DNA of 64,000 nt from Arthrobacter rhizosphaerae (GTDB lineage: Bacteria; Actinomycetota; Actinomycetes; Actinomycetales; Micrococcaceae), in the NCBI RefSeq assembly GCF_023062595.1, contig NZ_JALLAN010000004.1, positions 277,648 to 341,647 of the forward strand. Reading direction: 5' to 3'. The notes below the pieces were generated by a model that saw nothing but the letters and a program-made list of their open reading frames with translations, was not told the DNA's origin and made no database searches. The translations under genes were made by a program, and so were the position numbers. Positions 42,307-51,309 of this stretch are shown here, one piece after another. Numbering within the stretch: the stretch's first letter is position 1; each line of letters begins with the position of its first letter.

Positions 42307-44874
42307 TCATCGTCCAGCGGCAACCTGCGGTTCGTGGACCCAGCCGGCCGGGTCAAGTTTTGTCTCTCCTTGTGCATCGACTACAACTTCCTGGGTCCGC
42401 CCGCCGTACCTGATCCGGAGCGTCCGCCCGGATGGGGAGCCCGGCAGCAAGGCAAAAGACGCCGTTTCCAGCTTCCCGCTTCTCCAAGTCAGGGAAACCG
42501 CGACTCCGGGACGGGCCCGGAGGCCGGACACCTCACCGTCCGAGAGCTCGGCAGGCAGGGCCGGCAGGAGTTCAATTTCGCCGCGGTGGCTCTGGATCAG
42601 GCACTCCGCGACAGCGGCAATGTAGCCAAGGTTTCCGTCGATCTGAAACGGTGGATGGGCAGCAAACAGGTTGGGATAGAGGCCGCCACCGAAAGCGACT
42701 TGCCCGTCGCCGTCCGGAATGCAGCGGAAGAACAGTCGCATCAGCGCTGTGACTTTTTCGGGCTGCCTTAGCCGCGCCCTCATCACCATTTTCCAGGCCA
42801 GGGACCACCCCGTTGAATCGTCGCCGCGGCCGTCCAGGCTTGCCCGTACAGCGGCCTCCAGCTCTGCATCCAGAGGCTCATCGCCCGGATACGCCAGATA
42901 GAGATGGCTCACGTGCCTGTGCTCCTCTTCCCACTCGGGCGGGTCCGCCAGCCACTCCCGAAGCCTCCCGTTGGCTCCGGGTGCCGGAAGCGGGATCCTT
43001 GGCAACGCCGCTCTGGCCTCCTTCACCACGGGATCATCCTCAAGCCCGAGCGTCGCTGCCAGGGACCCGACCATGGTGAGCACGTCCCGGCACAGGGTCA
43101 GGTCCATGGAGGAGGATGCCGCCACTGCCGCCTTTACCGACTGGTTTGTCCCTGCACTGTCCATGCCGGGCCGGTGTACCCCTGACCCGTCGCTGGCCGC
43201 CTTGAAACTGTTCTCCGGGGAGGTTGAGGGACTTGTCCCGAGGGAGCCGTCGGGAAACTCGATCAACAAGTCCAACAGGAACTCAGCCTGTCCCCGGATG
43301 GCCGGCCACGCGCGTCGGACGGCGAAATCACGGTCGGCTCCGAACTGCAGGTGCTCCCACAGATGCCGGACCAGCCACGCTCCGGCCATGGGCCAGAAAG
43401 ACCATTCGGGCGAGTCAATGCCGTGGCCGACGGGTTTGCTGTAGCCCCAGATATCTGAATTGTGATGGACGGCCCAGCCCCTGGCTCCGTAGTACTCCTT
43501 CGCAGTTGCGGCCCCGGTCACCTGGAAGGCGTCGATCAATCCAAAGAGCGGCTCCACGCACTCGCCAAGGCCAGCCACCTCCGCTCCCCAATAGTTCATC
43601 TCGAGGTTGACGTTGGTGGTGAAGTTCGAGCTCCAGGGTGGCAGCATCTTGTCGTTCCAGATTCCCTGCAGGTTGGCGGGAGTGCCGCCGGGCCTCGAGC
43701 TGGAGATCAGCAGATAACGACCATAGTTGAAGAGCAAGGCTGCCAGTCCCGGATCGGCAGCTAGAGGTCCCTCCGCATGGGCATTCGCCAAGGCGAGTCG
43801 TTGGGCGGTGTTGGTGCCGGCCGGTTCTCCTGCGCGCCGGTCTCCCACCCCGAGGCGAAGACTGGTTGACCTGTACAGGGCGCCGTGGTTCTCCTCGTGC
43901 CGACGAAGGAGCGACTCCGGTCCCATCGTCCTGGCGGCCTCCAGAGTGGCACTCAAAGCTTCAGCCACCTCTGCAGCAGTCCCCCGGGGTTGGCGGCCCA
44001 TCCCATCAAAGGTGGTGGCGCCACTGACATAGATCGCGGCATGCTTCACCCCGGTTGCCCACGGGTCCTTCGCACCTACAACGCCTTCCGCACCATCTTC
44101 AGTTGCAACAGGACCGGTACCGGCAGAAGCGGTGCCGGTGACGCCGTCATGCTCCAGCAGCGCGGTGACTGCCCCTTGCAAGCTGAGCGAATCATCATCC
44201 GAGTACCTGATTTCCCCGGTGCCGTGACTTGGTGCAACATCGGCAGGCAGTTTGAGCTCCAGGCCGGCCTGGACATGGGTTCCCGCGCTGTGGCGGACCG
44301 CCCCGGTCCGCTTCGTGACAAGCAGCGGCGAATCTATTGCCAGCGAAATGTCCAGCCCGCCGGGGAGTTCGGTGTCCACTGTTACCACCAGCACCGACGG
44401 AGTGTTGCTGATGAAGGCTTCAACCCTGACTTCATGGCCTGAAATCGTGTACCGGGTACTGTTCACCCCGCGCGCCAAATCCAGGCTGCGGGAATAATTC
44501 TTCGGGGCCTCGGCGCCATCGACCTTTGCACCTTGCACAGGGCTGAGCGACAGCACCAGATCCGAGAACGGAAGGAAAGTCTGCGAATGCCGGTGCTGGA
44601 GTGCCTTCAAGGTTTCGTGCGCGGCGGGGTAGTTTTCATTGGCAACCAGTTCGCGCACACGGGCCAAGATGCCGTCCGCCTCCTGACGGCTGAAGTGCGG
44701 CTCCAGTTCCTGGCTATGTGGCGAACCGGACCATGCTGTCCCGTGGTTCATTTGGAACCGATGGTGTTGTGGTCCACCAAAAACCATCGCCCCCAGGAAG
44801 CCGTTTCCCAAGGGAAGTGCTTCAAGCCAATTATCGGCAGGTCGGTCGTACACCAAAGCGTCATCGGGATGCAT
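42307..44874 (-). CDS. Glycoside hydrolase family 95 (alpha-L-fucosidase type)
   Basis: An 855-residue retaining-sugar-trimming enzyme; GH95 are inverting alpha-L-fucosidases, some acting on alpha-L-galactosides of plant polymers. The N-terminal beta domain opens with PADNWLEALPLGNGFLGAMVFGG and MNHGTAWSG; the alpha/alpha barrel contains LQGIWNDKMLPPWSSNFTTNVNLEMNYWGAEVAGL, the family's most typical stretch, and HNSDIWGYSKPVG. There is no signal peptide, so it works on imported oligosaccharides. TAGAAT lies 7 bases before the ATG (leaderless). It follows the rhamnose operon in the same direction, with a 103-bp gap. Confidence 0.92.
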   Translation of the reverse strand: MHPDDALVYDRPADNWLEALPLGNGFLGAMVFGGPQHHRFQMNHGTAWSGSPHSQELEPHFSRQEADGILARVRELVANENYPAAHETLKALQHRHSQTFLPFSDLVLSLSPVQGAKVDGAEAPKNYSRSLDLARGVNSTRYTISGHEVRVEAFISNTPSVLVVTVDTELPGGLDISLAIDSPLLVTKRTGAVRHSAGTHVQAGLELKLPADVAPSHGTGEIRYSDDDSLSLQGAVTALLEHDGVTGTASAGTGPVATEDGAEGVVGAKDPWATGVKHAAIYVSGATTFDGMGRQPRGTAAEVAEALSATLEAARTMGPESLLRRHEENHGALYRSTSLRLGVGDRRAGEPAGTNTAQRLALANAHAEGPLAADPGLAALLFNYGRYLLISSSRPGGTPANLQGIWNDKMLPPWSSNFTTNVNLEMNYWGAEVAGLGECVEPLFGLIDAFQVTGAATAKEYYGARGWAVHHNSDIWGYSKPVGHGIDSPEWSFWPMAGAWLVRHLWEHLQFGADRDFAVRRAWPAIRGQAEFLLDLLIEFPDGSLGTSPSTSPENSFKAASDGSGVHRPGMDSAGTNQSVKAAVAASSSMDLTLCRDVLTMVGSLAATLGLEDDPVVKEARAALPRIPLPAPGANGRLREWLADPPEWEEEHRHVSHLYLAYPGDEPLDAELEAAVRASLDGRGDDSTGWSLAWKMVMRARLRQPEKVTALMRLFFRCIPDGDGQVAFGGGLYPNLFAAHPPFQIDGNLGYIAAVAECLIQSHRGEIELLPALPAELSDGEVSGLRARPGVAVSLTWRSGKLETASFALLPGSPSGRTLRIRYGGRTQEVVVDAQGETKLDPAGWVHEPQVAAGR

Positions 44875-44881
44875 GACTGCA

Positions 44882-44887
44882 ATTCTA
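44882..44887 (-). promoter_or_regulatory. -10 box TAGAAT of a probable leaderless promoter
   Basis: TAGAAT is 7 bases before the ATG of the GH95 gene. Confidence 0.5.
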
Positions 44888-44977
44888 GGAGGAAAAGATC
44901 TGATGTTCCAAGGTGTGGAGCGGAGAAATTTACGGATTTGGATGCTGTACCAAGATAATCATCTAATCTATCTCTAG

Positions 44978-46492
44978 CTATGCGCGTGGCGCCGCCAAGG
45001 CCGGCTCATAGGTTTCCACGCTGGACGATTGTAAAACTTGTTGCCGAAGCTCCCTCAGCGTTCCGCCCAGGGCACCCGCAACGCGTGCCTGGACGAGGAC
45101 GTTTCCCAACGCAGTTGCTTCAACAGGCCCCGCAACCACAGGTTTCCCGGTGGAGTCGGCAGTCAGCTGGCAAAGCAGCCGGTTCTGGGACCCGCCCCCC
45201 ACAATGTGCACCACGTTCACGGGCGTTCCCGAGAGCCGCTCGGCGTCGGCAATGGTGCGGGCATAACCGGCCGCGAGGCTATCCAGGATGCAGCGCACGA
45301 TCACAGCCGGCTTTTCCGAAAGCACTGCCCCGGTGACCCTGGCAGCGGACCGGATGCGGTCAGGCATGTCATCCGGGGCGATGAAGTACGAATCGTCGGC
45401 ATTTACCAAAGGTCCGCCCGGAGGCAGGGCAGCTGCTGCGTCCAACAGTTCCTCCAATGAGGGCTCATAGCCTTCCTTGGCCCAGGTGCGTTGGCACTCG
45501 CTCAGCAGCCAGAGTCCCCCCACATTCCTGAGGTAGCGGATGGTGTTGTCCACGCCGCGTTCATTCGTGAAGTTAGCCTGCCGGCTGGCTTCGGTAAGCA
45601 CCGGATGGCGCAGCTCAACGCCTACCAGCGACCAGGTGCCCGAGGAAATGTAGGCGAAGTCCGGCCCGGAGGCGGGGACAGCTGCCACGGCCGAGGCAGT
45701 GTCGTGAGAACCGACCGCAACCACCCGCGTTACCTCGGGCAAGCCGGTGGCTTCGGCGATATGCGGCTGCAGCGTGCCAACTGTCTCGCCCGGCTGGATG
45801 AGCGGAGGAAAGAGCGTGGGCGGCAGTTGCAACGCCGCGAGGAACTCCCCTGCCCACTCCCCTGCTACCGCATCGAACAGCCCGGTGGTAGAGGCATTCG
45901 TGACCTCGGTACGGCGCTGGCCCGTGAGCTTGAAGGCGATCAGATCCGGGATCAGCAAAGCCTGCAATCCCGTCAGCGAGGGTTCAGCGGCCAGTTGATA
46001 AACGGTGTTGAAGGGGAGGAACTGGAGCCCGGTTGTGGCGTAGAGCCTGGCCTGGTCCAGCACCTTGTGGACGCTGTTGACCGCTCCCTGGCCGCGGGGA
46101 TCACGGTAGCTGTAGGGCTGGGCAACCAACTCCCCCGCGGCGTCAACCAGTCCATAGTCCACAGCCCAGGTGTCGATCCCGATGCTTGCGATCCGAGCAC
46201 CACGGCGCTGGGCCGCCTCGCCGGCCGCCGCCAGCCCGGTGAGTACCCCGGCGAACAGCGTGTCGAAGTTCCAGCGCAGGCCGCCGTCGCTCTCTACCAC
46301 TCCGTTCGGAAAACGATGCACCACCTCCAGCCTGGACGCGCCCCCACTGAGGCCTCCCAGGATCACCCGGCCGGAGGAGGCCCCGATATCGACGGCGGCA
46401 AACAAGTCGTCGCCCGGCGAAATTCCGCCGGACCCGGTGCCCGTGTTCCCGACGCCGTCGGATCGGATGCCCCTGACAGAACTGTTACTCAT
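44978..46492 (-). CDS. rhaB: Rhamnulokinase
   Basis: A 504-residue FGGY-family kinase phosphorylating L-rhamnulose. The N-terminal phosphate-1 motif is AVDIGASSGRVILGGL; SIGIDTWAVDYGLVDAAGEL and SHDTASAVAAVPASGPDFAYISSGTWSLVGVE are typical of rhamnulokinases, and VHIVGGGSQNRLLCQLTADSTG lies in the C-terminal domain. The ATG overlaps the stop of rhaD by 4 bases (ATGA). Last gene of the rhaM-rhaI-rhaD-rhaB operon. Confidence 0.95.
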   Translation of the reverse strand: MSNSSVRGIRSDGVGNTGTGSGGISPGDDLFAAVDIGASSGRVILGGLSGGASRLEVVHRFPNGVVESDGGLRWNFDTLFAGVLTGLAAAGEAAQRRGARIASIGIDTWAVDYGLVDAAGELVAQPYSYRDPRGQGAVNSVHKVLDQARLYATTGLQFLPFNTVYQLAAEPSLTGLQALLIPDLIAFKLTGQRRTEVTNASTTGLFDAVAGEWAGEFLAALQLPPTLFPPLIQPGETVGTLQPHIAEATGLPEVTRVVAVGSHDTASAVAAVPASGPDFAYISSGTWSLVGVELRHPVLTEASRQANFTNERGVDNTIRYLRNVGGLWLLSECQRTWAKEGYEPSLEELLDAAAALPPGGPLVNADDSYFIAPDDMPDRIRSAARVTGAVLSEKPAVIVRCILDSLAAGYARTIADAERLSGTPVNVVHIVGGGSQNRLLCQLTADSTGKPVVAGPVEATALGNVLVQARVAGALGGTLRELRQQVLQSSSVETYEPALAAPRA

Positions 46493-48558
46493 CGCAGGAA
46501 GGCTGCAGCCACACCGGCGTCCACTGGGATATGGAGTCCGGTGGTGTGGGACAGTTCGGAGCTGGTGAGTACAGCGGCAGCGTTAGCCACGTGCTCAGGC
46601 AGGACTTCGCGCTTGAGGAGGGTCCGCTGTGCGTAGTACTTGCCCAGTTCCTGTTCGTCCACGCCGTAGACGGCGGCGCGCTTAGCCCCCCAGCCGCCGG
46701 CGAAGATCCCGGAACCGCGGACCACGCCGTCGGGGTTGATGCCGTTGACGCGGATGCCGTACTCGCCCAGTTCTGCTGCGAGCAGCCGGACCTGGTGCGC
46801 TTGGTCTGCCTTGGTGGCTGAGTAGGCGATGTTGTTGGGCCCGGCGAAGACCGAGTTCTTGGAGGAGATGTAGATGATATCCCCGCCCATGTCCTGTTCG
46901 ATCATGACCTTCGCGGCAGCCTTGGCCACCAGGAAGGAGCCCTTGGCCATCACGTTGTGCTGAAGATCCCAGTCCTTTTCTGTGGTTTCCAGCAGCGGCT
47001 TGGAAATGGACAGCCCCGCGTTGTTGACCACCAGGTCCACCCCGCCGAACGCCAGCACCGCGGCGTCGATGGCAGCGGCAACCTGGCCCTCGTCGGTGAC
47101 GTCCGCCTGCACTCCGATGGCGACGTCGGAGCCGCCAAGTTCGGCAGCGACGGCCTGGGCGTTTTCCAAATTAAGGTCTGCGATCACGACGCAGGCGCCT
47201 TCGGCAGCAAGGCGCGTGGCGATGGCTTTGCCGATGCCCGATGCCGCCCCCGTGACCAGTGCGATGCGGGTGGCATGTGATTTGGGCTTGGGCATCCGGG
47301 CCAGTTTGGCTTCCTCCAGGGCCCAGTATTCGATCCGGAACTTCTCGGATTCCTCGATTGGAGCGTAGGTGGAGATGGCTTCCGCCCCGCGCATCACGTT
47401 GATGGCGTTGATGTAAAACTCCCCGGCAACGCGGGCGGTCTGTTTGTTGGCGCCGAAGGAGAACATGCCCACGCCCGGGACCAGGACGATGGCCGGATCA
47501 GCACCGCGCATGGCGGGTGAATCGGCGGCCGCGTGGCGGTCGTAGTAGGCCTGATAGTCCTCGCGGTACCCGGAGTGCAGCTCCTTGAGCCGCGACACGG
47601 ACTCCTCGACGGATGCATCAGCCGGCAGATCCAGGATCAGCGGTTTGACCTTGGTGCGCAGGAAGTGGTCCGGGCAGGAGGTGCCCAGCGCTCCGAGCCT
47701 GGGATGTTCCGAGCTTTCCAGAAATTCCAGCACGACGGCGTCATCACTGAAGTGCCCCAGCTGCGGCTTATCCGTGGACGCCAGTCCGCGGATCACCGGT
47801 GCGAGGGCGGCCGCCTTGGCCTTCCGTTCTGCTTCCGGCAGGGGGCTGTAGCCGGGCAGTTTGGCGCCGAAGGGGTCCTGCCGGCCGTTCTCGGCAATGT
47901 ACTTCTCAGCCTGGTCAATGATCCACAGCGAGTTCTGTTCGGCCTCCTCGCTCGTGGCGCCCCAAGCGGTGATTCCGTGGCCGCCCAGGATGGTGCCCAC
48001 GGCCTGCGGATTGGCTTCCTTGATGGCAGCGATATCCAGCCCAAGCTGGAATCCGGGACGGCGCCAGGGTACCCAAAGAACCTTGTTGCCGAAGATCTTG
48101 GCGGTCAATGCTTCACCATCTGCTGCAGTAGCAACGGCAATCCCGGAATCGGGGTGCAGGTGGTCCACGTGTGCAGCGTCCACCAAACCGTGCATTGCCG
48201 TATCGATCGAGGGAGCGGCACCACCCTTGCCGTGGAGGCAGTAGTCGAACGCGGCCACCATCTCGTCTTCGCGCTCGACGCCGGGGTAGACATTCTTCAG
48301 TGCGTTGAGGCGGTCCAGGCGGAGCACGGCAAGGTTTTCGACCTTCAGGGTGCCGAGATCGCCACCCGATCCCTTGACCCAGAGGAGCTGAACATCTTCG
48401 CCCGTGACAGGGTCCTTTTCAGTACCTTTGGCGGAGGTGTTGCCGCCGGCAAAGTTGGTGTTCCGCTTGTCCGCCCCGAGGCGGTTGGACCGCGAAATCA
48501 GGTCTTCAACAGTCTTGTTGTTTGCAGGGTTGCTGGCGTTTTGCATGGTGGTTTTCAC
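46489..48558 (-). CDS. rhaD: Bifunctional rhamnulose-1-phosphate aldolase / lactaldehyde dehydrogenase (RhaD/RhaEW type)
   Basis: A 689-residue fusion. The N-terminal class II aldolase part (about 15-410) contains LWVKGSGGDLGTLK, HLHPDSGIAVA and GGHGITAWG (metal His). The C-terminal short-chain dehydrogenase part (about 425-689) has ALVTGAASGIGKAIATRL and the YSATKADQ catalytic Tyr/Lys. It cleaves rhamnulose-1-phosphate and acts on the resulting lactaldehyde. I start at the GTG at 48558, whose GTGA overlaps the rhaI stop and follows GGATGGGG; the ATG at 48546 is the alternative. Confidence 0.92.
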   Translation of the reverse strand: MKTTMQNASNPANNKTVEDLISRSNRLGADKRNTNFAGGNTSAKGTEKDPVTGEDVQLLWVKGSGGDLGTLKVENLAVLRLDRLNALKNVYPGVEREDEMVAAFDYCLHGKGGAAPSIDTAMHGLVDAAHVDHLHPDSGIAVATAADGEALTAKIFGNKVLWVPWRRPGFQLGLDIAAIKEANPQAVGTILGGHGITAWGATSEEAEQNSLWIIDQAEKYIAENGRQDPFGAKLPGYSPLPEAERKAKAAALAPVIRGLASTDKPQLGHFSDDAVVLEFLESSEHPRLGALGTSCPDHFLRTKVKPLILDLPADASVEESVSRLKELHSGYREDYQAYYDRHAAADSPAMRGADPAIVLVPGVGMFSFGANKQTARVAGEFYINAINVMRGAEAISTYAPIEESEKFRIEYWALEEAKLARMPKPKSHATRIALVTGAASGIGKAIATRLAAEGACVVIADLNLENAQAVAAELGGSDVAIGVQADVTDEGQVAAAIDAAVLAFGGVDLVVNNAGLSISKPLLETTEKDWDLQHNVMAKGSFLVAKAAAKVMIEQDMGGDIIYISSKNSVFAGPNNIAYSATKADQAHQVRLLAAELGEYGIRVNGINPDGVVRGSGIFAGGWGAKRAAVYGVDEQELGKYYAQRTLLKREVLPEHVANAAAVLTSSELSHTTGLHIPVDAGVAAAFLR

Positions 48559-49721
48559 GCGCCCCATCCGGCTTGGTGGCCGCCGACGCGGTCCTCGTTG
48601 ATTTTCTTCTGGTAGCCGCTGGCCTTGAACGCTGCCATCGGGTCAGCGGGCAGGCCGCGGGATTCACGCCACTGGGCCAGGATGGGCCGGACGTCGGTGT
48701 AGAAGGCATCGTTGAAGATGCCGTTCGCGGCCAGGACATCCCCGGCCCGCTGAGCCTCCGCCAGGGCTTCGCGGTCCACCAGCAGAGCCCGGGCGGTCAT
48801 TTCCTGCACGTTCAGCACCGAGCGGATCTGCCCGGGAATCTTCTCCTCCAGGTTGTGGCACTGGTCCAGCATCAGGGCCACCTCGGAATCCTTGCCGTAC
48901 CCTCCCCCGCGGATGACCTCGACCATGATCCGGAACAGCTGGAACGGATCAGCCGCGCCCACAATCAGATCATCATCGGCATAGAAACGGGAATTGAAAT
49001 CGAAGGACCCCAGCTTCCCCAGCCGCAGCAACTGCATCACGATGAATTCGATGTTGGTTCCCGGCGCGTGATGACCGGTATCCAGGCACACCAACGCCTT
49101 CTCCCCCAACGCCAGCACCTGCGCGTAGGACGTCCCCCAATCCGGAACATCGGTGTGATAGAACGCCGGTTCAAAGAACTTGTACTCCAGCACCAGCCTC
49201 TGGCTCTCACCCAGCCGTGCGTAGATCTCCGCCAGCGACTCCGCCAACCGGTCCTGCCGGCCCCGCAGATCATCCTGGCCCGGGTAGTTGGTCCCGTCAG
49301 CGAGCCAGATCTTCAGGTCCCGTGAACCTGTGGCGTGCATGATGTCGATGCACTCAAAATGATGGTCAACGGCCCGCCTCCGCACCGACGCATCCGAGGA
49401 CGTCAGCGACCCGAACTTGTACTCATCATCCTGGAACGTGTTCGAGTTAATCGTCCCCAGACCCACCCCCAGACCCGCCGCGTATTCACCCAGCGCGGAG
49501 TAGTCATCCACCTTGTCCCACGGAATGTGCAACGCCACCGTGGGTGCCAGTCCCGTCACCTCATGGACCATGGCCGCATCTGCCAACTTCTCGTGGATTG
49601 TCCTCGGAGTGCCCGGCGTACCAAACACCCTGAAACGGGTCCCCGAATTTCCATATGCCCAAGAGGGAACCTCAATAGCAAGCTCCTCGAGCCTGCCCAG
49701 CGCCGTCGCTACGTCGTTCAT
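48555..49721 (-). CDS. rhaI: L-rhamnose isomerase (RhaI, Pseudomonas-type)
   Basis: A 388-residue TIM-barrel isomerase converting L-rhamnose to L-rhamnulose. VTGLAPTVALHIPWDKVDDY, INSNTFQDDEYKFGSLTSSDASVRRRAVDHH, EYKFFEPAFYHTDVPDWG, DTGHHAPGTNIEFIV and FDFNSRFYADDDLIVGAADPFQLF carry the metal and substrate ligands of the xylose-isomerase-like fold. The second ATG (49721) is chosen because GGAAAGA sits at proper distance; the first ATG is 6 bases upstream. Coupled to rhaD downstream. Confidence 0.95.
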   Translation of the reverse strand: MNDVATALGRLEELAIEVPSWAYGNSGTRFRVFGTPGTPRTIHEKLADAAMVHEVTGLAPTVALHIPWDKVDDYSALGEYAAGLGVGLGTINSNTFQDDEYKFGSLTSSDASVRRRAVDHHFECIDIMHATGSRDLKIWLADGTNYPGQDDLRGRQDRLAESLAEIYARLGESQRLVLEYKFFEPAFYHTDVPDWGTSYAQVLALGEKALVCLDTGHHAPGTNIEFIVMQLLRLGKLGSFDFNSRFYADDDLIVGAADPFQLFRIMVEVIRGGGYGKDSEVALMLDQCHNLEEKIPGQIRSVLNVQEMTARALLVDREALAEAQRAGDVLAANGIFNDAFYTDVRPILAQWRESRGLPADPMAAFKASGYQKKINEDRVGGHQAGWGA

Positions 49722-49749
49722 AGTCATTCTTTCCGGTGGTGGAGCGTGG

Positions 49750-50091
49750 TTAGTGGGTATCCAGGGCAGCCAGCTGGCCGTCCAGGTTGAAGACTTCCTC
49801 GAGAATCTGAAACCCCTCGTCGGGCCGCCGCTCGGAGTCTTCGAAGAGAAGGGACATCTCGGCCTGCCAGCGGCCGTTGACTTCCGTCACGGCCATACGG
49901 GCTCTCACTTCATCAAAGTCATCGCATTCCAGGTAGCCGATCAGGAGTCCGTCGGCGCCAAGGAAAAGGGAGTAGTTGTGCCATCCTGCGTCCTTGAGTG
50001 CCCGCAGCATCTCCGGCCAAACCGCAGCATGCCGCCGCCGGTACTCATCGATGAGTCCCGGCTGCACTGAAGATCGGAAGCACACTCGCAT
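49750..50091 (-). CDS. rhaM: L-rhamnose mutarotase
   Basis: A 113-residue dimeric alpha+beta barrel enzyme that interconverts alpha- and beta-L-rhamnose. MRVCFRSSVQPGLIDEYRRRHAAVWPEML (active-site His in RRRH), WHNYSLFLGADGLLIGYLE and the C-terminal LEEVFNLD fit the family. The ATG at 50091 follows CAGGAGAG; an ATG 6 bases earlier is too close to that site. First gene of the rhamnose operon, downstream of the palindromic operator. Confidence 0.94.
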   Translation of the reverse strand: MRVCFRSSVQPGLIDEYRRRHAAVWPEMLRALKDAGWHNYSLFLGADGLLIGYLECDDFDEVRARMAVTEVNGRWQAEMSLLFEDSERRPDEGFQILEEVFNLDGQLAALDTH

Positions 50092-50138
50092 TTGCATCTC
50101 TCCTGAAGACTGCTGAATCAATGTGAAAAACACGAACA

Positions 50139-50167
50139 GTTGAATCGTTTCATTGTTACGATTCAAC
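50139..50167. promoter_or_regulatory. Palindromic operator between rhaM and the LacI regulator
   Basis: GTTGAATCGT (50139-50148) and ACGATTCAAC (50158-50167) are perfect 10-base inverted arms around a 9-base spacer. TGAATCGTTTCA inside it also resembles a LacI-type core site. It lies 48 bp before rhaM and 105 bp before the divergent lacI-type gene, so the regulator probably controls both. Confidence 0.7.
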
Positions 50168-50271
50168 GTACTCTTGAAGTCGAGCAAGTGTCAAGCAATT
50201 GCCCACAAGCAAACGTGTCTTCCTAAGGTGCACCACGCTCTGGAGGCAGTAAGCAGAAGGACTGGGAGAAA

Positions 50272-51309
50272 ATGAATCGGACAGCCAGCATCAAGGATGT
50301 TGCGAATCAGGCAGGTGTCGCCGTCGGCACGGTTTCCAACGTCTTGAACTACCCGGACCGTGTTTCCCAGCGGACCAAGGAACGGGTCCTGAAGGCCATT
50401 GATGATCTGGGGTTCGTACGCAATGATGCTGCCCGTCAGCTCCGGGCCGGCCACAGCAGGACTATCGGACTCATCGTGCTTGACGTCGGAAACCCCTTCT
50501 TCACTTCCTTGGTCCGCGCGGCTGAGGACGCCGCGGCGCTTCAGGGCAGCGCCGTCCTGCTCGGGGACAGCGGCCACAACGAGAGCCGTGAATCGAACTA
50601 CATTGATCTCTTTCAGGAGCAGCGGGTGCAGGGGCTTCTGATTTCTCCCGTTGGAGACGTGACCGCCAGGCTGAATGTCCTCAGGGAACGCGGAGTCCCC
50701 ACCGTTCTGGTGGACCGGCTGGCCGACGACGCCATGTTCAGCTCAGTCTCGGTCGACGACGACGAGGGGGGTTACCTCGCAGCGCGGCACCTGCTGGACA
50801 TTGGCCGCCGTCGGCTCGCCTTCGTGGGAGGTCCGTTATCGATTCATCAGGTGGCCGACCGTCTCCGCGGGGCACAGCGGGCGGTTAAGGAAGAGGCCGA
50901 TGCCACCCTTGAGGTGCTGGATTCAGAAGGACAATCCGTACTGGCAGGCCGGTGCATAGGGAACCGCCTGGTGGAACGCCCTGCCAAGAACCTCCCCGAC
51001 GGGATCTTTTGCGCCAACGATCTCCTGGCCCTTGGCGTCATGCAGTCACTGACTATGATGCATACCCTTCGCATTCCCGAGGATATTGCCTTGATCGGCT
51101 ACGACGACATCGACTTTTCAGTCTCGGCTGTGGTTCCTTTGTCCTCCATCCGCCAGCCCACTGAAGCCATTGGAAGGACGGCCATCGAACTTCTGACCGA
51201 GGAGCTGGAATCACAGCAGGTCCGGCACAGGGCTGTTGTCTTCACTCCCGAACTGGTTGTCCGGCAAAGCACAGCCGGCTCAGAGGCCGGTGTTAAGGCG
51301 TCCTTATAG
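50272..51309 (+). CDS. LacI-family transcriptional regulator, probable rhamnose regulator
   Basis: A 345-residue regulator. The HTH/hinge region is SIKDVANQAGVAVGTVSNVLNYPDRVSQRTKERVLKAI, followed by a periplasmic-binding-protein-like core (IGLIVLDVGNPFFTSLVRAAEDAA, DGIFCANDLLALGVMQSL, ALIGYDDIDFS). Divergent from rhaMIDB across a shared palindrome, so it most likely senses a rhamnose-related sugar. GGGAG a few bases before the ATG is a normal ribosome site. Its end overlaps the convergent glycosyltransferase by 6 bp. Confidence 0.9.
   Translation: MNRTASIKDVANQAGVAVGTVSNVLNYPDRVSQRTKERVLKAIDDLGFVRNDAARQLRAGHSRTIGLIVLDVGNPFFTSLVRAAEDAAALQGSAVLLGDSGHNESRESNYIDLFQEQRVQGLLISPVGDVTARLNVLRERGVPTVLVDRLADDAMFSSVSVDDDEGGYLAARHLLDIGRRRLAFVGGPLSIHQVADRLRGAQRAVKEEADATLEVLDSEGQSVLAGRCIGNRLVERPAKNLPDGIFCANDLLALGVMQSLTMMHTLRIPEDIALIGYDDIDFSVSAVVPLSSIRQPTEAIGRTAIELLTEELESQQVRHRAVVFTPELVVRQSTAGSEAGVKASL

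Noticed and set aside
47533..48615. 360-codon frame opposite rhaD
   Set aside because: rhaD is unambiguous on the other strand; the antisense frame shows no domain.
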